DNA of 64,000 bases from Massospora cicadina (lineage: Eukaryota; Entomophthoromycota; Entomophthoromycetes; Entomophthorales; Entomophthoraceae). Shown here one piece after another: positions 1 through 11,607 of the stretch. The notes beneath the pieces are model-generated. The model searched no databases, had not been told where the DNA came from, and saw only the letters and a list, made by a program, of their open reading frames with translations. The DNA lies in the NCBI GenBank assembly GCA_022478985.1, contig JAKSZP010017392.1, forward strand, positions 41,362-105,361, given 5' to 3'. The translations under genes were made by a program, and so were the position numbers. Positions within the stretch are counted from its first letter, which is position 1. Every line of letters starts with the position of its first letter.

Positions 1-215
1 GCCACAATTTGGGAGGCTCAACAAAAAAATCATTCAAAGTAAAATCTGGCTTGACATGGTATGGCCATATGTCCTCATCAATCCATTTGAGAGCCTCAAA
101 TGCATTGGAGTCATCCAGAACTGAGCCAATCACCAGAATTGGGGCAACGGCAGGAGATGATTGGCCACGTGCTGTTGATCATGGCAGCTCAGCTGAAACT
201 GACTCAGCCATTGAC

Positions 216-1180
216 TCAGGATTCATTAATTTTGGTCAAATTGTATAAATTTTTAACTTTTTCAAAATTTGATTGGCTGCTGCCTTGGAAGTGGCACCAG
301 AATTTGCTGAGGTAAGGGGCAGGAGGATTGAGCCCCATAAAAAAGTTGGCTGAACCAGCGGCTGACCTGACACCAGAGGGAGGAGTGGCAGAAGTGGCGG
401 AGGTGAAAGCCATAGGACACTTTCACTTTGAGTGATCAAGTTCAAAGAACAAGGTGCAAATGGAGCAGCCATTCTTGACGCGTGCCCAGAATGGGCGACT
501 AGGGGCAGATCTGATCACCATGTGAGGGGGAATCGCAAGATAGGTGTCATGATGGAATGAGTGGATCATCACAAAGGCATTCAGCCCTGCCAAACGATCT
601 GCTTCATTTGGAACCATGAACTGCAACATGGGGTATGCGCCATAAATGGCCAAACCATCCATAAGCTCATGGCAGAGGCATTTAGGGAAAGTGGAGAGCA
701 ACCCAGTGAACTGGACCACCAAAGAGGCTTTATCTAGGAGCTGAGTGCAAACGGTGAAATGAGGATTTTTTTAAAATTAACAGAAGCTTAGATGCTGATG
801 TTGCATCAGCCTCAGAATGGTTTCTGAGGTTGTAATACCCCTCAAAGGGGCGGAAATCAATTAAGCCAGCAGGTTTAAACACCGCTGTGGCCATCTCAAT
901 GATGGCCACGCTTGCATATAGAAAGAGGTTCCCACATATAACCTGGAGGCTGAAATGCAAATTTCTCCATGGGAGCACTAAAGGGCTCCAGAGCACCAGT
1001 TGGGAACTTTATAAGATGGTGGGTCAAGTCCCAAGGGGGGACATAACGCCTGGTATTGTTAGGGGGTAGCAGAGCCAGCCCAGGCTCACTTCAGCGGCAG
1101 CCAAAAGATACCAGATGATGCTGTACCACCACCTCAAGTCAGGGAAGCAGGCGTCAAAAGCATTGACATTGGTAAGCTTT
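216..1180 (-). pseudogene. Degenerate ORF1-like gene, copy 1
   Basis: Read on the minus strand, this stretch encodes fragments that align with the plus-strand coding region at 23060-23700. Shared pieces include LVLPW followed by an aromatic-rich stretch, a KP...DF.PFE motif near 890-840, and LLQFMVPN-like and FWAR-like segments between 722 and 430. The pieces lie in at least two frames, so it is a pseudogene. Fragments before the KP motif run up to about 1180. Its 3' end would lie beyond the left edge of the window. The other copy ends in a LINE-like tail, so I take both as ORF1 (nucleic-acid-binding) genes of a non-LTR retrotransposon, but no domain is recognised here and the function is inferred. 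Confidence 0.5.
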
Positions 1181-1249
1181 AGCTTGATCGAGCGGTCATT
1201 ATTTTGTTTCTTTTTTAATAAAAATCCAAATTTGGCTTCAATTTAGTTA

Positions 1250-3048
1250 TCAAAGAGAAAAAGAGATAATGTGGGCTACTATTGTCAATTATTTCTCGGT
1301 TTGCTAACCTAGCTAAGCATCTATTTTACCTCATGCTGAGGAACGTGCCTTTTGATTGGCAGCCTGAACAAGAACAGGCCTTTAATGAGTTAAAACTACT
1401 TTTATGGACTAAACCCATTCTAGTACACCCATATTTAAATAAACTGTCCTTGCTGTTCACGGATGCAAACAATGTCACCGTTGGGGTTATCCTAGCCCAG
1501 TATGACGAGAATCAGGTTGACTACCCGGCCTATTTTAGCAAGACTCTGAGTAAGTCTGGATGAAACTATAGACTTACTGAACATAAATGCCTAGCTGTCT
1601 TACTTGCAATTAAACACTTTCAGCCCTATCTCTATGGCACCCAATTTACCATCGTCACTGATTATTCTTCACTCTGGTGGCTTCAGCAGAAGAAGGACTC
1701 ATATGGCCGCTTAGCCAGATGGCCTTAAGACTGCAGAGCTATGATCTTACCATTGTTCAACGCATGGGCTTGATCCACCAAAACGCTAATGGCCTCTCTA
1801 GGATGCCAGTGCTGGCTGCTTTGACCCCCAAGGAATACCGACTGTAAGATCTAATTGGTTGACATGAACGCTGGGAGTTGGATACTCCTGAAGTCCAAGC
1901 TGAGCTTTGAAAGATGACACGAGACACTTAGGTCAAGGATGAGCTACTATACAAGAGGGTTAATATTGGGCTCCCTTATGTCTGCCCTCCTTCCCAAACT
2001 AATGTTATCCTAGAGGGCCATGCTACTGTGAGACATGGAGCAGTTAAGAGGACACAAATTGTTCAACTCATGATGTTACTAGGACCAAATGGTTGAGACC
2101 ATCCAGGAGGTCCTGGAGGCCTGTATTACTTGCTGATCCCAAGACTAGGTCAGTCCTCAATATCAATCCTCAGTCATCACTTAACGGGACCCTTCAATGT
2201 CATTAGCATTGATGTGATAGGCCCTCTCCCCACTAGACTGCACAGCCATAAATATATCCTACTAGCTAAGAATAATCTAACTAAATGGGTCAAAGAGATT
2301 TCAGTCCCCGCTGCGACTACAAAATCCATGGCTCTCTTCCTTATTTGATCCATTTTCACCTAGCGTGGATGCCCACAAACTTCGCTCTCAGACAATGTTA
2401 AATTTCACTTCGATGGTAGTTCAATAACTTGTTTATCTTTTTGGCACTAAATAGAGTCTCGCCTCTCCTTACAACCTATCATTAATGGGACAGTGGAACG
2501 TGCTAACAGAACCCTTATCTCTATTTTTATGGATGATGGCCGCCTCTAACCCTGCTCATTGTAATCATTACTTACTTAGCGCTTTGCTTGCCTCAAAAAT
2601 AAGCTACCACCAAGTCATCAAAATTTCCCCCTTTGAAGCACTATATGGAGTGCTTGGCTCACAAGTAGCGTTCAGTATTTTCTTGAAACCTCTGCTCCTG
2701 AGAACTCAAATTTTACCATGAGGGCCTTGACTGATTGGATTGTCCAGCTTCAAGCCCTAGCCACGCAAGTCATTTTCACCACCACTGAAAGGGAGACATC
2801 CCGGTTTAATGTTGGCAGACCCTTCTTACCCATTTTTCAACTAAGTGACCTCATTATTTTTTATCACCATTGAACTAGAGGTTGACAGAAAAAGCTCAAA
2901 GTTATTTGGTCCAGATCTTATAAGATCATTCACAAGGTAAACACTGAATACTCCTCTGCCAACATCAATCAGGGGTCAGTGGTAAATTGTGTGCATGGCT
3001 GGTTCCTCCTGCCCTATACTCCCCTCTGACAGGATCTTGAGGGGGCGT
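1250..3048 (+). pseudogene. Element A: gypsy pol 3' part (RNase H and integrase), broken
   Basis: The 5' part of this gypsy element is missing; the sequence joins at the RT/RNase H connection (about 1255, FANLAKHLF-like). RNase H follows, with LFTDANN at about 1456-1476, YFSKTLS near 1530-1550 and TDYSS.WWLQ near 1658-1690. An H2C2-like zinc region (GHATVRHG) lies near 2015, then the integrase core: IDVIGPLPTR near 2208 and a SDN segment near 2390. A C-terminal part resembling elements B and D runs to about 3040. Stops include TGA after LSKSG at 1561, where relatives have Arg (CGA to TGA). RNase H and integrase would degrade the RNA template and insert the cDNA copy; nothing here can be functional. 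Confidence 0.8.
3035..3048 (+). other. Element A polypurine tract
   Basis: A TTGAGGGGGCGT stretch lies directly before the presumed LTR start TGTCAGAA. Elements B and D have the same arrangement (TTGAAGGGGGC before TGTCGGACAA on the minus strand, and TTGAGGGGGTGA before TATCAGACAA). This is the usual primer site for plus-strand synthesis in LTR retrotransposons. Confidence 0.6.
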
Positions 3049-3487
3049 TGTCAGAATTCAAGATGACGAGCAAACCAAATCCCTGCTCTCAAAAAGAGCC
3101 TCAACTGATTGACTCTTGAACCAGTGTGAACTGAACCTTCCCCTGAAGGCACCAAAACTAGATTTTATTAAGATCACACATTTTAGAATCGATTGAATCA
3201 ACTTCAGCAATCCCTTTTTCATTACCTGAATCTTAAGAGGCGCCTCCCCCACCGCCCCAGTAATGAGATCGATGCATTACAATGAGGGAACCATACAGAT
3301 GATTGGTTTAAAGGACAGTAAAAGATCCTGATCCTACGAGGCCACAAAGGTCCCTGATGCACCATGTCACCACACACCCTATAAATATTGACGTTTCCTA
3401 ACAATAAAGTAGACTTTATTTTCTCCATCTTTTTTTACCTCTCCACTAATTTTCAGCTTAAAACCTATTTTGGGGAACCAACAACAG
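3049..3487 (+). repeat. Element A 3' LTR (right boundary approximate)
   Basis: Begins with TGTCAGAA right after the polypurine tract. It contains a TATA-like CCTATAAATATT at about 3378 and an AATAAA signal near 3401. The right end is set at AACAACA (about 3487) because LTRs of this lineage end in ACA, but there is no second copy in the window to confirm it. Bases 3488-3717 hold nothing I recognise. Confidence 0.5.
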
Positions 3488-3717
3488 TCACGAGAACAGT
3501 TATTTGAGACCCTCCCTAAGGGACCAGGAGGGATCCACGCCTTCCTTTGTTAAAGCATAACTTCATTAAGGATTGCTAACCCTTTTCCAATAGTTAATCA
3601 TTTGCTTAGCTCTCATCATCTTTAGTGATTACCTGACATAACTAGAATAGCTGGACTCTTTGCTGAGGTATCTATATCTTATATTCTAGTACTATTGAAG
3701 CAGTATGAGAGGATTGT

Positions 3718-4408
3718 TGGATATAAGAGTTTTTCGCTCGCTGGTGCTAATTAGAACTAAACTCCAACAAATGGAGGATTTTACTACTGAAATAAAAAAA
3801 TAAACTTTAAAACCAGAAAGTTGAGGGTTTTATAATTTATTTTCTTTTGAAAGAGATAGGAAATGAATCCTCTCACTATCCGACCATTCAGTATTTAAAA
3901 TGGTATTAAGGGTCAAAGGGAATTCATTGGTAATTTCAGGACGGCTTTTTACCATCCAAATAAGAAATTATGCAAATTCAGGCTATCAAAGCTCAGAGAC
4001 TCGCTTCATTTTGGCTCCACGACAGATGAGGAGTTACTTTTCAGCCAGATGTACCTGTGAAGTAACGATTTAATTAATTTCAACCAATCCCCATTAGCTA
4101 AACTTATTTCAATTTTGGGGACCTCCGCCACGCCTATAAAAGGAGGTGGCCCCCACTTATGTGTTGATTCTGACTTAGATGTGATAAGGCGGAGAGGGAC
4201 CACAGAAGAGCTCCCATAATCCCACCGATGAATCAGAATGTTCTGACTACCTAAACTTGAGCTAATCGTCTGAGTTTTATTGGCATTAAATGTATTGCCC
4301 CAATTCAAAAGGTTCCACTGAGAATTGGCCAAAGTCTTATGGCCAATTTCACTTAAATTGAAACCTGAATCACTCTTTATATAACATCTAACTTGTAATT
4401 GTCCGACA
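3718..4408 (-). repeat. Element B 3' LTR
   Basis: Pairs with 9551-10250. Shared landmarks are the ACTAAACTCCAA block at 3757, GAAAGTTGAGGGTTT at 3816, the CACGCCTATAAAAGG box near 4130 and the TGTCGGACAA terminus, read on the minus strand from 4408. The minus strand starts TGTCGG and ends ATCCA. Confidence 0.8.
4128..4150. promoter_or_regulatory. Conserved TATA-like box in element B LTR
   Basis: CACGCCTATAAAAGG is kept in both B LTRs (here and near 9972). The canonical TATAAAA reads on the plus strand, opposite to gag-pol. On the sense strand the same site reads TTTTATAGGC and aligns with TTTTATAAGC in the D LTR. Either direction could be used; transcription direction cannot be told from sequence. 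Confidence 0.4.
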
Positions 4409-5743
4409 TTGCCCCCTTCAAGAGTATTTGGGAGAGAATAGGGCCGCAGAATCGGCCATGAACTTGGTCAATAGTGGTTCCTGTACAAGGGATTTTATGG
4501 AATACTCCTCTCTTCACTTGTAAGTGACTACAAAAGGCCCTTCCCAAAATTGGCCCGAGTTTAGCCCTTCTAGGAGTGATATAGTTGTGGTAGTAAAGCA
4601 CTAAGTCAGATATTTGGAAGGAAGAGGGGCTGGAGCTCATTAGCAGCTTGACCCTCTTTTGTGACTGTCTTTGCTAAGTTGGTCATCACTTCTGATTGTA
4701 ACTTGATGATGTGCTGGGCTAATTTTTTCATAGCTTGCTCAGGATCAGCCTTATCAATGATAAGATCTTTTGCTAGTAAAGCTGGAACCCCAGGTTCTCA
4801 CAAAAAATACTCAGAATAGTGACAATTTATTATTCTGGTGATAGTTGGGACCATCTAGTACTAAAAAAAATATTCTGGTGATAACTGATGCAGTACATCA
4901 TGAGAGCATTTGGTAAGCACTGATACCAGTGAAGAGGGTCAGAAGTGGCCATTCTACGTAAAATAGAGACCAGTATCACATTGTCTATTTCCACAGTACA
5001 ATTTGTTGAGTGGTTATTGGGAGCAGAAAAGAGTTTTTGCATGCCCATGGAGGTAGCAAGGATCTTCACAACTCAGAAAGTAAAATTTTTTTCACTATCA
5101 CAGAGCAGGACCTGAGATACCCATGGCGAGAAAATATTGATGAAGGAACATGGCCATAGCTTTGGCAGTTTTAGCAGTAAGAGCCACAGCCTCAACCCAT
5201 TTAGTAAAATGATTAATACCAACTATGATATAACTATTTTTACCAGTGGTTTGAGGTAGAGGGCCTACCACATCTAGAATTATGGTGTGTAAGGGTTGTT
5301 GAGGCGTAGTGAGTTGATACTAATACCTGGGCTTATAGCTGGATTGCTTCTTGCAGGTCAAACATGCATCCAGGACTTCAGTTATTGTCCCCATGAGCCT
5401 TCCCAGAAATATTGCTCTTTAATACACTCATGGTTTTTTCTTACTCTGATGTGCCCTAGAAAGGTATGGGACACCAAAATCACGGGTACATGCTCTGATG
5501 GTCTTAGATAGGGCAACCAATTCACCCTTATTTTCTTATATAACTTCCCGTTATCAACTTTTGTGTTACAGAAATGTCGTGCTAACATCTTTTGTACAGG
5601 TACATCTTCATTGGCCCACGCGTCTGGAGTCATTAGAAGGTCATGCAACTTATCTGCTTCTCTATTTTCAAGGCGAAGGACAGACAGACGCGTTAGCAAA
5701 TCAGCATTCATATGGCGTGTCACTTCTTGATGTTCGATGGTCA
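4409..5743 (-). pseudogene. Element B integrase, broken
   Basis: On the minus strand, downstream of RNase H. An H2C2-like region (SHTFLGHIRVRKNHECI) lies near 5480-5430. The integrase core has LDVVGPLPQTTGK at about 5285-5245 and FTKWVEAVAL near 5205. The C-terminal region has PALLAKD, QSEVMTNLAKT and a YHNYITPR segment near 4600-4570. It ends with ILLKGAMSD just at the LTR. Several stops and frameshifts separate these pieces. The integrase would join cDNA ends to chromosomal DNA. The 27-bp insert at 4844-4870 adds another disruption between the core and the C-terminal domain. Confidence 0.8.
4831..4883 (-). mobile_element. Micro-retroposon insertion 1, with target duplication
   Basis: The 13-bp sequence TATTCTGGTGATA occurs at 4831-4843 and again at 4871-4883. 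Between them lies a 27-bp insert, GTTGGGACCATCTAGTACT followed by eight A (4844-4870). The A-run puts the sense 3' end at the right, so sense reads on the plus strand. This is the longest of five inserts in the window that share the CCATCTAGTACT-A(n) end. It lies in the element B integrase gene; removing the insert and one repeat matches the spacing expected from element D. Confidence 0.8.
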
Positions 5744-6258
5744 TATACTAATGCTGGAGCTTAAGAGCCCAGCAAGCCAACCGCCCTGTAGGATCTTTTA
5801 TATTTTGTAACCACTTTAATGAGGCGTGGTCAGTAATCACTTTAAAAGATGTCCCATATAGAAAAGAGCAGTTGTGTCTAACAGCGAGAAAAACATCCAA
5901 ACACTGCTTTTAAGTGACGTTGTAATTGCGCTCAGCCTTTGAAAGCATTTTACTAAAATAATAAACGGGATGATCGGTACCATTTTCATCTAAATGTGTT
6001 AAGATAGCTCCAAAGGCATAATCAGAGGTATCTATGAACAACATGAAAGGCTTTCCATAGTCAGGGTGGCGGATAATTTGCTTTTTTGTAATAGCTCAAT
6101 CAAAATCTCAAGTGCGGCCTTTTTGTTCAGCACCCCAATAGACAGGGATGTTCTTAGCCAGAAGGCGGACAAGAGGCTCGCTGAGTTGGGCGAATTTTGG
6201 GATATATTGATGGTAGTACCCCATAATGACCAAGAAGACTTGTATGTCACAAAGAGTT
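5744..6258 (-). pseudogene. Element B RNase H, broken
   Basis: Minus-strand fragments give FIDTSDYAFGAIL (about 6040-6000), YYFSKMLSKAERNYN (5970-5925) and VITDHASLKWLQN (5840-5800), then the ARWALKLQ-like block. These are the standard RNase H landmarks of gypsy elements. The catalytic Asp residues in IDTSD and TDHAS are still visible. Stops interrupt it, for example after RNYNVT. Confidence 0.8.
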
Positions 6259-7315
6259 TTAAAGAGCTGTCATCTTAGATATTGCTTCAACCTTATTCTG
6301 TAAAGGTTGTGTCCCATCTTGAGAGATGGTGTGCCTGAGAAAAACCAGCTTAATCTGGAAGAAAGTACACTTGGAGGGCTTTAGTTTGATGTTAGATGCC
6401 CGTAAGCGTTGAAACACCTCCTTTAGATGAGTGAGATGCTCGTTGAATGCTTTAAAGAAGACTGTGATGTCATCGAGGTAGACAATCACACGGCTCATTT
6501 AAGGTCCTGGAGAATGTGATTCATATCCGGCTGAAAAATAGCAGGTGCATTACACAACCCTTGAGGTAACCAAGTGGGTTAGAACAAGCCCTCGCTGAAG
6601 ATAAGGGCGCATTTCTCCTGAACCTGTGGCGAAAGATCCATCTACCAATACCCGCTTGTCAAGTTCATGGCAGAGAAGAATTTAGACCCAGAGAGTTGGG
6701 CCAGAGCGTTATCAATGCGGGGGATAGGGTAGCGGTCCTTCTTTGTGAGGTTGTTCAGTTTATGGTAGTCCATAACTACCCAATGACCTCCATTTTTCTT
6801 CTTTATCAATAGGAGTGGGGACGACCAAGGGCTTTGGGAAGGCACCAACGACCCAGATTCTAACAGCTGTTTGAGCTCCGTCCGCATCTGTTGCTCCTCA
6901 ACTTTTGATTTGTGGTAGGGTTTGGAGTGATTAGGCTGAGCATCACCAACATAAATGGTATGAGTCCAACCCTTCATGTGCCCATAGTCAATGCCAGATT
7001 TAGAGAAAATGTCGCTGTATGTTTCAAGCAGGGTGGACTTTATCAAGCTCATTTGGGGTTAGATCATCGGAAATATGAACGGAAGGTAGGATACATATGG
7101 ACTGTTTGGCGGGTAAACCCATATCCGCCATAGATCTGATACAGTGAACTTGCTTTTTTCCTCAAGGGGAATGAGCATGCCTCTTCTAATCTCCTGATAC
7201 TTTTTACAACCATATCCTTTAGGTGAGATTCCCTTACAGAAGGTTGATGGGTCGTTGATAAGCAGGGTCTAGCACACCTGAAAAGCTTTGGGCTCCAAAG
7301 GACTAACACTATCAA
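6259..7315 (-). pseudogene. Element B reverse transcriptase, broken
   Basis: The N-terminal half (7052-6642) has SGSLVPSQSPWSSP, then LLIKKKNGGHW, DYHKLNNLT, PIPRIDNAL and FFSAMNLTSGYW, all classical RT blocks. The palm motif appears as VYLDDITVF (about 6480-6455), followed by HLTHLKEVFQRL and LKPSKCTFF. The segment from FSAMNLTSGYW to the YLDD region has lost its frame. Protein upstream of 7052 (to 7315) is the spacer between protease and RT. It would have copied the element RNA into DNA. Confidence 0.85.
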
Positions 7316-7639
7316 TGCTAATTAGGTGCAGGAGGCAGTTGTGTGGGATTTTCATGGTAATCTTCATGTCAAATACCCTTCGTTCACCAGCTATATAGTC
7401 ATTTCTTCAGAAGCGTAGAAATAGATACCTTTATGGGCGTCCATTGATTGAGGTGACAGTTTGGTATGTCATCCCACAATGGTATAATGTAGGGATAAAG
7501 TGTAAGAGTGATACTCAACTGTGCAAACATAGTTCTTAATATTAGACTCATCGTTTGTCAAAATTAGGGGAATTTCATAGTTAAGCAGTGAGAATAAATC
7601 TACTTCAAGTTAGTAATCCCTTCATACTCAAGAATGAAT

Positions 7640-7930
7640 TGGGTACCTATGAGTAGATCATAGGTATTGTTAGTTAGGGCCACCGCAGGAGCAGACAAGA
7701 TGAGCTTATCAGAACAGATGGGCAGAGAAGATTACGCCCCATTGGTGCAGGTTTTGGGACCTGCAGCCCCAAATTATTAGGTGTAGTTGAAATCTGGGAC
7801 CAGTTTAATCTTTTTATTGAGCTTTGAAAACACAACGTTTACTGGGGACCCAGTGTCAAGGATAGCCTTAACCTGCACTTCATAAACTACAAATTTCACT
7901 TTAGTTAAAGTTTAACCCAAGTTGGGATAA
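7640..7930 (-). pseudogene. Element B aspartic protease
   Basis: On the minus strand the active-site segment reads KAILDTGSPVNVVFSKL, with DTG codons at 7857-7849. This is the retropepsin signature. Stops follow soon after, so only the region around the first active-site motif is certain. It would have processed Gag-Pol. D has the matching ILDIGSLVNVIS, with the active-site Thr replaced. Confidence 0.75.
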
Positions 7931-8028
7931 AGAGCAAGAAGTTCTTTTATTTGGAGAGTAGAGCAAGTCGTTTGGCTGTCTCAAGGTATTTCTCCTGGAT
8001 AGGTTGCATGGTATGAACACACTGGTTC

Positions 8029-9499
8029 AGGCAGACCAATGTGGCAACAAAATTCTCTGCGTCACTGGCAGTTTCAATGACCTCAAAACCCCTCGACATT
8101 TGGCAGAGGTAAGTTTGGCGGGGATATGGGCCCAATCCACTCTATCAGGGTTCAACCTTTCAGGTATCTCCACTTCATATGCGGCTCCTAAGACATAGTG
8201 ATCTCTATCTTCGCCGCCCCCTTCAGATTTGTCATCAGAGGGATTATCATTGCAGGTTAGGGAGGCCACAGGGGGAGAGTCTGGTTCAGGGCTTCCCTTA
8301 GGGCATGATAAATCCTGGGATGGCTCCTCCACCTTATTAGCTTTTGGAGGAGGCGTTAAAATTTGCACAGCTCTATTTTTGACCTTTAAAGTAGAGGGTT
8401 TGTGCTACCTCATAGAGACAGGTTTCAAACTAGAGTTAGCTGGCTAAGAGGTTGAGGAAGATAGCTTCATGGAAGGGGATGCTTCTTCTACACCAGCTTC
8501 AGGTCGTTATGTGGCCATGTGTTTTTGTGAAACAGGCGGTTTAGCATTTGTGCCCTGGTAATTTAACTCATTGGCAATGGGGTAATTGGCACACGAGAAG
8601 GGGTTTGGACATAGGAGCAGGCTTTTGAACCACTTGAGAAGGATGCCCTGGAGAGAATAGATGGGCAAGGAAAAGGAACATCTGCTTTCACCAACTGTGT
8701 TTCTGGTGTGAAGATGAAGGGGAGCATTGCCCCATCACAGAAATTACCATCTGATTATCATTATGGGAAGAAGAAGCAGTGTGCGATGACAAATCCATAG
8801 GTGCAGATTTCCAGAGGGAAGAAGCTGTAGTAGAGGCTAAAACAGTTGCCGTAGCTGTTATGCTCAGTGACCCTTGCATAGGGTCAAGTTCATAAAGATC
8901 AGCCACCTCTAATACAGCTTCCTTGATATCTCGTACATTTTTGAATTAACGCTTTACAGAAGAAAGGTGCATTACCAAGGAGGAATGGGACGCTAAGCCA
9001 AACAATATACCATAAATAGCATCGTCTAGGGGTAGAATTTTTGCAAGCAATAAGGGTTGGGCTTTAATGTAAAAGCGTTTGGCAAAAGAGGCAATTGATT
9101 CTACTGGTAACAGACTAAGGCGCATAAAGGCCTGCTTTCCTGTTCAGCTTTGTAGAGAGACAAATTCCTCAGTTAGTGCTTGCTTTATCTCCGCCCAGGT
9201 GCTGAGGGTGGCCATGTGTGAAACCATTATCTCTTGTGCGCCATGACTCAAGCAGGGAAGGAGGTACTTAATTTTAAGTTGACCCGTTGCCCCTTCCAAA
9301 GCAACTTCATACATAAATAGGAAAGAAGCAACACTTCTCTCACCTGGGTTAAACTTATCCCTAAAAGGGGTTTATGAATACCAGGTTAGGCCCCATAAGA
9401 GCCTTGTAATGAGTTCTTCTCAAGTCTTTTGAGGCGAGACAAAGCACTGGATATTTGTTTCTCTAAATTGGCTAGCCTTGGTTCTGGAATAACTGTCAT
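8029..9499 (-). pseudogene. Element B gag, broken
   Basis: The start codon at 9499 is about 50 nt after the end of the 5' LTR, the same spacing as in element E. The first residues (MTVIPEPRLANLEKQI...) form a likely coiled coil up to a stop near 9390. A Gag core follows: LSTWAEIKQALTEEF, then KQAFMRLSLLPVES and FYIKAQPLLLAKILPLDDA between about 9220 and 9000. D has the matching LSTWSEFKEALIDEF. A Ser/Thr-rich tail (8906-8690) is followed by an acidic, Pro-rich segment (8368-8030). I could not find a clean CCHC knuckle. Confidence 0.7.
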
Positions 9500-9530
9500 C
9501 TTAAACTGGAATTTTGGTGGTATACAGGGT

Positions 9531-9548
9531 TCCCTGAAGTGAGCACCA
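9531..9548 (-). other. Element B primer-binding site
   Basis: The minus strand reads TGGTGCTCACTTCAGGGA two bases after the LTR end. It starts with TGG, as needed to pair with a tRNA CCA tail, and matches the equivalent sites of D, E and F. Confidence 0.6.
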
Positions 9549-9550
9549 CT

Positions 9551-10250
9551 TGGATTCTTAGGAGTTTTTTTTGCTTTCTGGTGCTTATAAAACTAAACTC
9601 CAAAAAAGGAAGATTTTACTACTGAAATTATAAATAAAATAATAAACTTTAAAACCAGAAAGTTGAGGGTTTTAATAGTTTATTTTGCTTCTGCAGGGAT
9701 AAGAAACAAATCATCTCAATATCCAACTGTTAATTATTTAAAATGGTATTGAGGGTCAAAGGGAAATCATTGGTAATTTTGGGACGGCTTGTTACCATCC
9801 AATTAAGGAATTATTCAAATAAAGCCTATCTAAGCTCGGAAAACTCGCTTCACTTTGGCTGCATGATAGATGGGGAGTTAGTTTTTAGCCAGAAGTACCC
9901 ATGGGGTAACGATTTAATTAATTTTAGCCAATCCCCATAAGCTAAAATTATTTTCCCTTGGGGGACCTCTGCCACGCCTATAAAAGGGGGTGGTCCCTGC
10001 TTAAGTGTTGTTCTGACGTAGATGTGATAAGGTGGAGAGGGACCTTGGAAGAGTCTTTAGATCCTGCTGATGAGTCAGAATATTCTGACCACCTAAACTC
10101 AAGCTATTTGTTCGAGTTTTATTATTATTAAACGTATTGCCCCAACTTGGAGGCTTGCACCAAGAATCAGCCAGGGTCTTTTGGCCAATTTCACTTAAAT
10201 CAAAGCCCAAATCACTCTCTATACAACATTGGACTTTTATTTGTCTAATA
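9551..10250 (-). repeat. Element B 5' LTR
   Basis: Partner of 3718-4408, aligning along its full length with many substitutions. It contains the same TATA-like box (near 9972) and the same GGCCAATTTCACTTAAAT block near 10181-10200. The terminus has drifted (TATTAGACAA against TGTCGGACAA in the other copy). Bases 10251-10456 hold nothing recognisable. Confidence 0.8.
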
Positions 10251-10456
10251 AGAATAACCTTGCATGTTTTTCGGCTTGGTCAACACTTGAGGGTTATATA
10301 ATTCACTTAAAAATAAAATAAAGATGCGATTATTTTAGTTTTTTTTTGGGAACTTAGCCTTTCTGCTAACTGGTCAAGCTGACAAGGAGTAGTTAAATGC
10401 TTTCCTCAGGACTTAAAGTAATACATTGTGATTACCTAGCCCAAAATTTTATATAC

Positions 10457-11604
10457 TGCTAGGATTTTTGCCCATATTCCCAGCCTTCTAGATTACCTGG
10501 TATTGCTAGGGGAAAAACCCTAAAGCAAAGTGAATTAGAAATCGGTTGACCCAAATTTTGGAGGAACTACATTTGGGGGATTTTCGTATATTTGTCTGGT
10601 TGTATAAATCAGGGATCAATTCAGATGAATACCTAATATCTCATCAGGTGGAGCGGCCGATGAAATAGGGGCATCTGATAGTGATTAACTATCAGGTGTA
10701 CTGATTGGGATCAGCCAGGTTTCATCACTGACTGATTGGGAATGTTTAAAGAGTTGCGAGGTGAGTGATTCCGCCTGCAACTAGCAAGTTGACCAGTTGG
10801 TGAAGTGACCTGCCATAATGGGTAATAAGTCCCATTACCTAAGCAGGTCGCTAGCCAATTATGGTTGGTTCGCTTGGATCAAGAGGAAAACGTTGGGGAC
10901 ACGTTTTCTGACTCTTTCCATTTGAGGTCTCAAGGATGTCCATCGTCAGAATCCTAGCCAGGATGGGGAAGATCATTGCTGCCAAGACGAGGAAGGGTGA
11001 TTCAACAGCAATGGGTGCCATTTCATTGAAGAGGTGTCAACTGAGTGTTAGACGGCCAAATACCCTAAAATACCCTAGGATTCACTCTAATAAAATATAG
11101 TTAAAAACACATATACACTTATAAATTACTACTTTAAAACATTATTAGTTTTATTGTAGATTTGGTAATAGTTAAACTATCAGCATTTAGCGTAGATTTC
11201 ATCTCAAGGATATTATTGCAGAAGGCAATAATTGGTAGACTCTCAGATAAGAGTAGAGATCTTAGCGTGAATCTAGAGACAAAGGGAACCATGGCTAAGG
11301 GATTGCTTCCAACTGTGTGTTGGGTCAAAGGAGACTGCCATCAGAGGATCTTAACGAAGATTGAGTGGACAGGGTTACAGGGAACGAATACCTATGAGTA
11401 CTATATCAAGTATTAATCATAAATACTGGCTGAAGCGTTGGGCCAGAAAATAACTCTAACTCAACTATGGATAATAGTCATCATAATAATATCACTTTAT
11501 ATATATTCTTACAACGCAAAGTGCATGAGGAAAGTGAACCTGTGCAGTAGAAAGATTACTAGGGTTGACCTCCGATAATCAACCCAACAGAGTAAACTTT
11601 TACA
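10457..11604 (+). repeat. Element E 5' LTR
   Basis: Starts TGCTAGGATTTTTGCCC and ends TTTTACA. It pairs with 18030-19176 at the same length within a base or two. A TATA-like TTGTATAAATCAGGG at about 10598 is kept in both copies and is a candidate core promoter. A 64-aa plus-strand reading near 11162-11416 is shared in part with the other LTR (18791-18991) but is only LTR sequence read by chance. Confidence 0.9.
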
Positions 11605-11607
11605 AGT

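Larger units (their letters stand above)
3718..10250 (-). mobile_element. Element B: Ty3/gypsy LTR retrotransposon, complete but decayed
   Basis: Two LTRs of about 690-700 bp flank a minus-strand gag-protease-RT-RNase H-integrase order, the domain order of Ty3/gypsy elements. The integrase C-terminus ends next to the 3' LTR and no chromodomain is seen. It is related to D by protein similarity in gag, RT, RNase H and integrase, including the EP.xPALLAKD segment and the QLQSE.M.NLAKT segment late in pol. No clear target duplication is visible, so the insertion is old or its ends have drifted. A 27-bp retroposon-like insert lies in the integrase at 4844-4870. Confidence 0.85.

Noticed and set aside
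3683..3700. TTCTAGTACTATTG, a near match to the micro-insertion end
   Set aside because: No A-run follows and no flanking duplication is present.
11162..11416. Plus-strand frame of 84 codons, partly repeated at 18791-18991
   Set aside because: Lies inside the two LTRs of element E; the similarity is LTR sequence, not a gene.
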